Made by a program: the position numbers and the translations under genes. A stretch of 10,027 bases of DNA. Source: Treponema sp. (GTDB lineage Bacteria > Spirochaetota > Spirochaetia > Treponematales > Breznakiellaceae). This document shows, one piece after another, positions 4,804 to 10,027 of the stretch. Under the pieces are notes generated by a model. The model had not been told where the DNA came from. It searched no databases and saw only the letters and a list, made by a program, of their open reading frames with translations. The DNA lies in assembly GCA_031269405.1 (NCBI GenBank), contig JAISZE010000123.1:1-10027 (forward strand), read 5' to 3'. Every line of letters begins with the position of its first letter. Position 1 is the stretch's first letter.

Positions 4804-7446
4804 TTAATAACACCATTTTATCCCGAAAGACGCCATCGGTATAGGCATTTCGTAGTTGGCGCTGTCGCTGCCTGTATCTTCCTTCCCTGTGTACTGGTTA
4901 AAGGTGGTATTGGCCTTGGCCACATAAACCAGTGAGAGGAGATTCTCTGCAGCGAGGTAGATTTCGGTTTTCACCTTGTTTCCGGGGTTAAAAAAATAGT
5001 AGGACAATTTCACGTCCAGCGGAACGGACCAGGTAGTGCGCGAATTGTTGTCGTAACGGGATTCGCGCTTCCATTTCTGAATGATTTTATCTGTTGGGTT
5101 TATGATTATATTTTTTTCATCTGCATCCCGAAGGACCACAGGATAACTGGTTATTTCCCCTGCCACCCCCATTGGCCTTCCTGACGCCAGTCCCAGGCGG
5201 GTATAAATGTTGAAATTCCTCAGAGGCTTGAAATTCAATACCAGGTTGAGATTGTGAAAACGGTGAAAGTAGGGGTAGTACCACCCTGAATCTTCAAGTT
5301 CCATAGTCCCGCTTGAGGATAGTTTTGACGACACCCTTTCGTTTTCGTGGTACTTTGCATGAGTAAAAGTATAGGAAAGCCAACCGTCCCAGTAGCGGGA
5401 ATCGAATTTCTGAAACATCAAATCAAAACCCCAGATCATTCCGTTACCGTCAAAGCGGTAAAGCACTTTGGCAGACTCCCCGGGATCGGCATACATAAGC
5501 TGGTACGCGCGATCATAAACATATTTAAAGTACGCTTCCATATTAAAACTCCAGCCGCCGGAAAAATCAGCCTTTACGCCTGTGACGGAAGTCCAAGACC
5601 TGTTGGGCTTCAGGGTAAAATCATCAATAGCATTTTTCCCCTCAATGGTTGAGACAGCGTCATTCATGGACGAGAAGAAGCCCGTTCCGGCGGTGAGGTC
5701 CAGAGATTCTACAATGCCCTTATTCTTGAAAACATTAAAGTCCATGTTAAGCCGGGGGTTTAGAACCGGCATAGTTTGAATATCAAAGCCGTCTCCTGCA
5801 AAATAAAGATGGTCCGCCCTGATCCCCAGTTCCGTACCGAAACGCTGTCCCGGCGTCCTGTATTCCATGAGGGTGTAGGCGGAAGTATTATACAGTTGAT
5901 TGCGGAGATCAAAGTCCAGGGGCATAGGATAATGGAAGTAAACACCCTGTGGGAAATCGGGATGGTTTTTCACAGGTATTTCAATAAACATTTTTCCTGT
6001 TTCTTCGGCAGTCCGCAGGGTGTAAAGTTCATGGATGCCCATAGCCCAGACAAAGCCTTTCCCCAAATCCCAGTCAAAGTCCGCCCGGCCCTGGATATTG
6101 ACGTATGTCTCCTGGCCGAAAATATCCATGTCAATTTCATCGCCAGTCAGGGTATAGCTACCTGTCAAAAGGGGATACTCAGCCGTGAAATCATCCGAAT
6201 AACTTGCCGAAAGATAATCGTAATAAACACCCCCGTCTATTTTCGCCTGATGAAATCCGGCCCCCGCGGTTGTTTTAAGGACCATGTCGGATCGGGGGTT
6301 AAAGGTAAAGCCGGTAATTAAAAAACCCTGGAGGTTGTCCCAGTTGAAAACCATGCGGGATTTACTGTCCACCCCGTCGCCGCTGCTTTCGTTTTCATAA
6401 TCAGCCCCTACGCCGTCGGCGCCGATAAAAGCCTCTGCGCTCAGTTCCGTATCGGCGTTGAAGCGGTAGTTGAAATTCGCCGCAGCGCTCCTGATATAAG
6501 GGGCCCTGGTTACGGCGTTGACCATCTGAAGCTGCTCGTTGTCAACAACCTTGCTGAGCTGTTTTGCCGCCCAGATGAACGGATCCCAGTAGGTAACTTT
6601 TCCCATGAGCATAAGGCCCCCGGAGCCCCCTAAGGGGAGGGAGGCGTTCAGGTTTACCGCGCTGGTGGAAATTCCCAGTTCCAGTTCCGCTATTGAGGGA
6701 TCCGCCTTTTTGGAAGTTACTTCAAGAAGGCCCGATATGGTGTGCCCGTAACGGGCCGAAAAGATCCCGTGGGAAAGCTGGGCGCTCTGGACCATGTGGG
6801 GATCGAAGATGGAAAAGCCCCCTCCCCAGTGGTAGGGGTTTTCGATGTAAAAGCCGTCCAGTACCGCCATGAGATCTCCGGGATCGCCGCCGCGTATAGA
6901 GGGCATGGCGTTGAACATCCCTGTATACCCGACGCCGGGCAGGAGCTTGATGGAAGTCATCACGTCCTCAATAAAACCAATCTGGGAAGAACGCTCAAGG
7001 GCCTCCCCTGAAATCGCAACGCTGCGCCCGCTTTTGGTTTCGCTCTCTCCCGGCCTTCGCCCTTCGATGACCAGTTCACGTGATTCCATGACCCCCCCGA
7101 GGCGCAGCCCGACGGTAACCCTGTCCCCCTGAACCGGTATGATCATGCGGCCGCTTTCGTACCCCGGATACGTGGCCTGGATACTAACCTGGCGGTCGTC
7201 AGGCGCCTGGATAAGAGCAAGGCCCTGGCCATCGCACAAATATTCGGCTCCGTCCCAGGAATGTATCACCGCTCCTTCAAGAGGGATACCCAGATCCATG
7301 TCTTCTACAAGGATCGTTACTTCTTTGGGCCAAACAAAAAGGGACGGAAATATGAAGATGAGCCCTGCTATGAGGCCCAGGATGCGAACCGTACTATTTA
7401 CCTTGGCTGTTCTGCGGCAATATATCATTGCCCGTGAATTTACCAT
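4804..7446 (-). CDS. TonB-dependent outer-membrane receptor
   Basis: This 880-aa protein would be a 22-strand outer-membrane barrel with an N-terminal plug, importing a substrate with energy from TonB. After a signal peptide (hydrophobic core about 20-38) comes a carboxypeptidase-regulatory-like beta domain (about 42-117: VTILVEDMDLGIPLEGAVI, ATYPGYES). A TonB-box candidate ELVIEGRR follows at about 124-131. The plug (about 138-246) carries LLPGVGYTG, PSIRGGDPGDLMAVLDGFYIENP (in two parts about 182-204) and HGIFSARYGHTISGLLEVTSKK. The rest is strand-rich barrel, ending in GIKWCY with a terminal aromatic residue as usual for outer-membrane insertion. ATG 7446 has AGG six bases upstream; ATG 7428 (M7) is a possible alternative giving a shorter signal peptide. 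Substrate is unknown: no siderophore or cobalamin signature is readable. It is first of the exbB-exbD-exbD-tonB operon. Confidence 0.92.
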   Translation of the reverse strand: MVNSRAMIYCRRTAKVNSTVRILGLIAGLIFIFPSLFVWPKEVTILVEDMDLGIPLEGAVIHSWDGAEYLCDGQGLALIQAPDDRQVSIQATYPGYESGRMIIPVQGDRVTVGLRLGGVMESRELVIEGRRPGESETKSGRSVAISGEALERSSQIGFIEDVMTSIKLLPGVGYTGMFNAMPSIRGGDPGDLMAVLDGFYIENPYHWGGGFSIFDPHMVQSAQLSHGIFSARYGHTISGLLEVTSKKADPSIAELELGISTSAVNLNASLPLGGSGGLMLMGKVTYWDPFIWAAKQLSKVVDNEQLQMVNAVTRAPYIRSAAANFNYRFNADTELSAEAFIGADGVGADYENESSGDGVDSKSRMVFNWDNLQGFLITGFTFNPRSDMVLKTTAGAGFHQAKIDGGVYYDYLSASYSDDFTAEYPLLTGSYTLTGDEIDMDIFGQETYVNIQGRADFDWDLGKGFVWAMGIHELYTLRTAEETGKMFIEIPVKNHPDFPQGVYFHYPMPLDFDLRNQLYNTSAYTLMEYRTPGQRFGTELGIRADHLYFAGDGFDIQTMPVLNPRLNMDFNVFKNKGIVESLDLTAGTGFFSSMNDAVSTIEGKNAIDDFTLKPNRSWTSVTGVKADFSGGWSFNMEAYFKYVYDRAYQLMYADPGESAKVLYRFDGNGMIWGFDLMFQKFDSRYWDGWLSYTFTHAKYHENERVSSKLSSSGTMELEDSGWYYPYFHRFHNLNLVLNFKPLRNFNIYTRLGLASGRPMGVAGEITSYPVVLRDADEKNIIINPTDKIIQKWKRESRYDNNSRTTWSVPLDVKLSYYFFNPGNKVKTEIYLAAENLLSLVYVAKANTTFNQYTGKEDTGSDSANYEMPIPMASFGIKWCY

Positions 7447-7489
7447 ATTCTGCCTATTGAGGGAATAAGGCGGACAGGGTCATTTCAGG

Positions 7490-7528
7490 ACCACATATAC
7501 TATAAGCCCTTAAATTTTAACCACATAT
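7490..7528 (-). promoter_or_regulatory. Candidate operator/promoter of the TonB receptor operon
   Basis: The 81-bp leader contains ACCACATAT twice on the + strand, at 7490-7498 and 7520-7528, exactly 30 bp apart (about three helical turns). Read on the minus strand, a -10-like hexamer TATAGT (7504-7499) sits between them, directly beside the proximal copy. The distal copy covers the place where a -35 box should be, and no good -35 sequence is present there. This arrangement fits a regulator-dependent promoter, but it is a reading of spacing only. The distal copy also overlaps the stop codon of the upstream 168-aa gene. Confidence 0.3.
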
Positions 7529-8034
7529 TAGGCGTTGTCTTTGTCCGCAGCTTCTTTGGCTTGAGTTTCAGCATGAGCGGATCGCTTTGTATTGGGGAAC
7601 TGCTTTTTAAGACCGTCATAGAGAGATTTTGCCCCGGTTTTCCCGCTTTTGGCGGCTTCCCGCAGATAGCGGTAGATGCTTAGGGCCAGATTGTAGGCTT
7701 CGTTGTTAATAATGGTTTCAGCGTTTCTGATATACCCATTAAGCGTCAGTTCCGCGTTGCGCAGCTTCATAAGATCCTTCATAGCCGCCATGATCCGGTC
7801 AAATTCCTGGATGTCGAAAAATGCCGGGGCGTACTCGGTGTTCTTCTGGGCGATCCTGTGGGCTGTTTCAAGAAAGCCCCTGCGCTTAATCCCAACTTTG
7901 CTCTTTGCCTTTTTGAACTCAGGCGCCAGGGTTTTAAACCTGGGATCGAAAGAATTGATGATATCCTCAAGCTGATTCAGCGTGCTGCTGAATTCTACAG
8001 CCTGGGGAACCGTTTTGGCAGTTTTTGTTGCCAT
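7528..8034 (-). CDS. Hypothetical basic helical protein, 168 aa
   Basis: I cannot assign a family with confidence. The protein has no signal peptide or membrane segment and should be cytoplasmic. It looks almost entirely helical, with three blocks: LNQLEDIINSF (about 19-29), a basic central part (FKKAKSKVGIKRRGFLETAHRIAQKN, in pieces about 40-66), and EFDRIMAAMKDLMKLRNAELTLNGYIRNAETIINNEAYNLALSIYRYLREAAKSG (in pieces about 77-131). A low-complexity, Ala/Lys/Asp-rich tail ends in KEAADKDNA. No catalytic motif is visible. ATG 8034 follows AAGGAG (complement of 8041-8046) at good spacing, the best ribosome binding site of the minus-strand genes. It is preceded by its own promoter candidate and the AT-rich repeat region. 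No clear terminator separates it from the receptor operon 81 bp downstream, so read-through is possible. A structural, nucleic-acid-binding or stress role is possible but unsupported. Confidence 0.82.
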   Translation of the reverse strand: MATKTAKTVPQAVEFSSTLNQLEDIINSFDPRFKTLAPEFKKAKSKVGIKRRGFLETAHRIAQKNTEYAPAFFDIQEFDRIMAAMKDLMKLRNAELTLNGYIRNAETIINNEAYNLALSIYRYLREAAKSGKTGAKSLYDGLKKQFPNTKRSAHAETQAKEAADKDNA

Positions 8035-8088
8035 GTTCTTCTCCTTAGGCGTCCGATTCTATCAGACTCCGTATGTTATGATAGTTAT

Positions 8089-8118
8089 AATATATTACTA
8101 TTTTAGTTAAAAAGGCAA
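8089..8118 (-). promoter_or_regulatory. Predicted sigma70-type promoter of the 168-aa gene
   Basis: On the minus strand TTGCCT (8118-8113; 4 of 6 matches to TTGACA) is followed after 18 bp by TATATT (8094-8089; 5 of 6 matches to TATAAT). Transcription would start near 8082, leaving an untranslated leader of roughly 45 bases before ATG 8034, with the Shine-Dalgarno AAGGAG at 8046-8041. The region is AT-rich, so chance matches are likely; the position relative to the gene is what supports it. Confidence 0.45.
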
Positions 8119-8258
8119 CAAAATTCTGTAGAAAAATATAAAATTAAGACTGATTTTACAATCAGGGGTATAAAGAACCATTGAAACGTGAATACGCCGG
8201 AGCAAAACGAGGCTGAGAACCTGTAAAATGATATGGATGACTAATACTGATGGTATAC

Positions 8259-8449
8259 ACGATTATTGAAGTTATATGAACGATCATTGAAATTATATTA
8301 ATGACCTTTGCATTTTATATTGATGATCATTAAACTTATATGAACGGCTATTGGCATTGTATGAGTGAACACCGGTCTTTATAGGAACGTCCATTGAAAT
8401 TAGCTTGGAGATTAGCAGGTTTATATGGACAGCTATTGAAATCATATAG
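8259..8449. repeat. Degenerate tandem array, about 21-bp period, roughly eight to nine units
   Basis: Units share the core ATTGAAATTATAT preceded by ACGRYY and followed by GA. Unit boundaries: 8259-8279, 8280-8300, 8301-8322, 8323-8343, 8344-8364, 8365-8386, then a longer segment 8387-8428 with one clear core (CCATTGAAATTA at 8391-8402) and one degraded copy (TTTATATGG at 8420-8428), then 8429-8449. Units 1, 2 and 4 each match the derived consensus at 18 or more of 21 positions; unit 5 matches 15 and the last unit 14; units 3 and 6 are strongly diverged. Most units are exactly 21 bp, two are 22. There are no unique spacers, so it is not a CRISPR array. In-frame stops make a coding role unlikely in the present state. 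Confidence 0.7.
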
Positions 8450-8474
8450 CTAACCGTTAATTATGCAAAATATT

Positions 8475-8500
8475 AAAACACCGTGATTTTATAAAACACC
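8475..8500. repeat. Short direct repeat AAAACACC, 18 bp apart
   Basis: AAAACACC occurs at 8475-8482 and 8493-8500, separated by GTGATTTTAT, which with the second copy forms the near-palindrome TTTTATAAAA (8487-8496). It lies just downstream of the ecfT stop codon and outside the 21-bp array. It may be chance in AT-rich DNA. Confidence 0.35.
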
Positions 8501-8564
8501 TGGATTAGCTGGTATTAAAGGTCCCGTTTGTGCATCTTTATTGATTAATGGAATGGCCCGTATC

Positions 8565-9206
8565 CTACCGTTCTAAAAGCGCCCCTCTGGATTCTAGGGC
8601 TAAGGCGGTTTCGGCGGCTTTTTCCATAAGGCCTTCGAGTACCAGGGGAATGAGGAACATAAAGCGCCGGGGTCCCTTTCCGCCTGCCCGGCTTTCCCAG
8701 GCAAGTTCGGCAGCTTCCCATACTTCAAAAAAACGGGGCATGAAACCAAGGAGCAGGGACAGGCCCAGGCTGAGCCGCAGCTTTTTAAGATGAAGGACCT
8801 CCTCGGCTTTCGCGATGGATTTTTTGATTTCCCCCATAGTGGTAACCGAAAAGAGAAGGGCCCCGGCGGAAAAGGAAAGGCCCATCCTGACGCCGAAGAC
8901 GCAGCCTTCCCTGAGTTTCGCGCTGTCAAAGCCCGGAGGGGAGAAACGGATCGCCGGCAGGAGGATCGCAGCCAGCACTACGGTGAAAAGGGGGCCGCTG
9001 CCCCGGAGCAGTTCCCAGGGCTTAATGCCCGCCAGGAGGGAACCTGCCAGCAGCACGAGGGCTGTCGCAGGGATGAAGAGGCTGAAAGGGAAAAAAACCG
9101 CCAGTGAGAGGAAAAGGAGGAAGAGGAGCTTGATGCCGGCCCTCATGCGGTGAATAGGGGAAGGGCCGTTTCTGTACGCCCAGGGCCTCCCTCTGTTCCT
9201 GATCAT
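8565..9206 (-). CDS. ecfT: Energy-coupling factor transporter membrane subunit EcfT (CbiQ family)
   Basis: This 213-aa inner-membrane protein would link the ECF ATPases to a substrate-binding S component during vitamin or metal uptake. The N-terminus has the family-typical segment GPSPIHRMRAGIKLLFLLF (about 14-32), followed by hydrophobic stretches at about 24-60, 70-86, 103-122 and 143-160. The two coupling-helix motifs are SRAG (about 172-175) and ESRG (about 205-208), corresponding to the Arg-containing motifs that dock in the ATPase grooves. I chose ATG 9206 because its ATGA overlaps the ATPase stop (9203-9205) and this gives the usual short N-terminus. An in-frame ATG at 9248 would add 14 residues and a 46-base overlap and is less likely. 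Length is slightly short for the family (often 230-270 aa). Substrate is unknown. Confidence 0.86.
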   Translation of the reverse strand: MIRNRGRPWAYRNGPSPIHRMRAGIKLLFLLFLSLAVFFPFSLFIPATALVLLAGSLLAGIKPWELLRGSGPLFTVVLAAILLPAIRFSPPGFDSAKLREGCVFGVRMGLSFSAGALLFSVTTMGEIKKSIAKAEEVLHLKKLRLSLGLSLLLGFMPRFFEVWEAAELAWESRAGGKGPRRFMFLIPLVLEGLMEKAAETALALESRGALLER

Positions 9207-10027
9207 CCTCTTTCCCGTGCTTCCGGCGAGGATGGAAATGCAAGCCATGTGCAGTCCGCGGCGCTCCGGTAATTATGCCTGGGGTCCCGGACCCCCCAGA
9301 CGGGATCCAGGATATCAAGAATTGCCGCAGGGCTTCCGTCGGCCCTGATAATTCCCCTGTCCAGAATAATGAGCCTGTCCGCAAAGGCCAGCACTTTTTC
9401 AAGTTCATGGGTCAGTATGATCGCGGTCTTCCCTTTTTCTTTAAGATCCTTTAGGGCCTGGAGAACCTGAATTACCCCGGGCCAGTCCAGGTTGGCGAAA
9501 GGTTCGTCCATGATAACCGTGCCGCAGCCCATGGCCAATACCCCGGCGACAGCGAGGCGCCGTTTTTCGCCTCCCGAAAGCCTCCGGGGAGAGAAATCCC
9601 GTTTTTCCGCGATCCCGAGGTTTTGAAGAACTTCCTCAACACGTTTCTGTATCTCCTCTGCCGGGATCTTTAGGTTTTCAGGCCCAAAGCGCAGATCCTC
9701 TTCCACTGTTTCACCGACAATTTGGGCGTCAGGGTCCTGAAACACCAGCCCCACGGAACGCCTGAGCCCCCCTCCCAATTTCGAGAGTTCCTGTCCCTTA
9801 AAAAGGATGCCTCCCCCTGAAGGTTCCATGAGGCCCGCGAGCATGAGCATGAGCAGGGTTTTCCCGGAACCGTTGGATCCCGCAATGACCAGACATTCCC
9901 CCTGGGTTATATCAAGATCCAGACTTTCAAAGGCCCTGAATCCTGAAGGAAAAATTTTTGAAAGTTTGCGGACAGAAAAAAGCGGGATGCTGTTGTCCGC
10001 GTTTTTGCCGTTCCCACTGTAAGCGCC
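9203..10027 (-). CDS. ecfA: Energy-coupling factor transporter ATPase EcfA (5' end outside window)
   Basis: The 274 visible residues hold a full ABC domain: Walker A GSNGSGKT (visible residues 50-57), Q-loop FQDPDAQIVGETVEEDLRF (about 96-114), signature LSGGEKRRLAVAGVLAM (about 150-166), Walker B TVIMDEPFANLD (about 170-181) and H-loop LTHE (His207). The FQDPDxQIVxxTVEEDxxFGPENL stretch (written here as a pattern) and the AGVLAM after the signature are hallmarks of ECF-type ATPases. Its stop overlaps the ecfT start (ATGA at 9203-9206), so the two are coupled. The frame runs to the window edge with no ATG, GTG or TTG start codon. The first 16 visible residues (GAYSGNGKNADNSIPL) look like a polar linker rather than part of the ABC fold, so the protein has an N-terminal extension or is a fused two-ATPase protein. 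The C-terminal 30 residues are divergent. Confidence 0.9.
   Translation of the reverse strand, partial: GAYSGNGKNADNSIPLFSVRKLSKIFPSGFRAFESLDLDITQGECLVIAGSNGSGKTLLMLMLAGLMEPSGGGILFKGQELSKLGGGLRRSVGLVFQDPDAQIVGETVEEDLRFGPENLKIPAEEIQKRVEEVLQNLGIAEKRDFSPRRLSGGEKRRLAVAGVLAMGCGTVIMDEPFANLDWPGVIQVLQALKDLKEKGKTAIILTHELEKVLAFADRLIILDRGIIRADGSPAAILDILDPVWGVRDPRHNYRSAADCTWLAFPSSPEARERG

Larger units (their letters stand above)
8035..8564. other. AT-rich gene-free spacer of 530 bp
   Basis: No reading frame of useful length, tRNA-like structure or strong hairpin terminator is apparent on either strand. The base composition is clearly more AT-rich than the flanking genes, apart from a short GC-richer patch near 8191-8221. 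Contents seen: the ribosome binding site and promoter of the leftward 168-aa gene (8041-8118), the degenerate repeat array of about 21 bp (about 8259-8449), an isolated related core CATTGAAA at 8179-8186, and an 18-bp-spaced AAAACACC pair (8475-8500). The longest frames are interrupted by stops within the repeat units themselves. Confidence 0.8.

Noticed and set aside
5776..6321. 181-aa open frame on the + strand inside the receptor gene
   Set aside because: It lies wholly inside the well-supported 880-aa receptor on the other strand, has no family signature and no convincing ribosome binding site; it is a shadow frame.
7447..7527. Cobalamin or other riboswitch before the TonB receptor
   Set aside because: The leader is only 81 bases, too short for the aptamer, and no B12-box-like sequence or extended pairing is visible.
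8188..8226. 12-codon frame beginning GTG in the spacer
   Set aside because: No ribosome binding site and no conservation evidence; such frames are expected by chance.
8284..8304. Hairpin TCATT...AATGA within the repeat array as a regulatory RNA or terminator
   Set aside because: Only five AT-rich base pairs with an 11-base loop; it arises from the repeat sequence and lacks a T-run.
8259..8449. CRISPR array
   Set aside because: The units abut directly with no unique spacers, they are strongly diverged, and no cas genes are nearby.
9207..9248. Longer ecfT start at ATG 9248
   Set aside because: It would overlap the ATPase gene by 46 bases and add 14 residues not typical of EcfT; ATG 9206 gives a standard ATGA overlap.

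Overview
The window looks like a chromosomal piece of a Gram-negative, double-membrane bacterium. The style of the proteins (TonB machinery with a lipoprotein that has a relaxed lipobox, moderately GC-rich genes on a dense strand, and one AT-rich spacer) is most reminiscent of a spirochaete, perhaps a termite-gut-type Treponema. That assignment is inference from protein character only; there is no rRNA or other phylogenetic marker here. Almost all the DNA is coding, and the theme throughout is nutrient uptake across both membranes.

Positions 1-1768 (+ strand) hold the 3' part of an ABC importer operon of the nitrate/sulfonate/taurine type: the C-terminus of a substrate-binding protein, a permease and an ATPase. 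The last two overlap at GTGA. The operon meets the next one tail to tail in an 89-bp spacer (1769-1857) that carries a weak hairpin/T-run and a pair of 11-bp direct repeats.

Positions 1858-7446 (- strand) form a compact, translationally coupled operon, in transcription order: an 880-aa TonB-dependent outer-membrane receptor, a 281-aa lipoprotein of unknown function, ExbB, two different ExbD paralogues, and TonB. This is a self-contained outer-membrane active-transport unit: a receptor with its own energising complex. A short leader (7447-7527) holds a 30-bp-spaced direct repeat that brackets a -10-like hexamer.

Positions 7528-8034 (- strand) encode an unrecognised basic, helical 168-aa protein with a strong ribosome binding site and a plausible promoter. 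Upstream of it lies a 530-bp AT-rich gene-free stretch (8035-8564). Its centre (about 8259-8449) is an array of degenerate repeats of about 21 bp, which is the most unusual structure in the window.

Positions 8565-10027 (- strand) carry an energy-coupling-factor (ECF) importer pair: an EcfA-type ATPase, cut by the window edge, and the EcfT/CbiQ-type membrane subunit, overlapping at ATGA. The substrate-binding S component is not visible. The ATPase frame stays open to the edge with no start codon and a linker-like N-terminus, so a fused double ATPase is possible. Substrates of all three transport systems cannot be read from the sequence.
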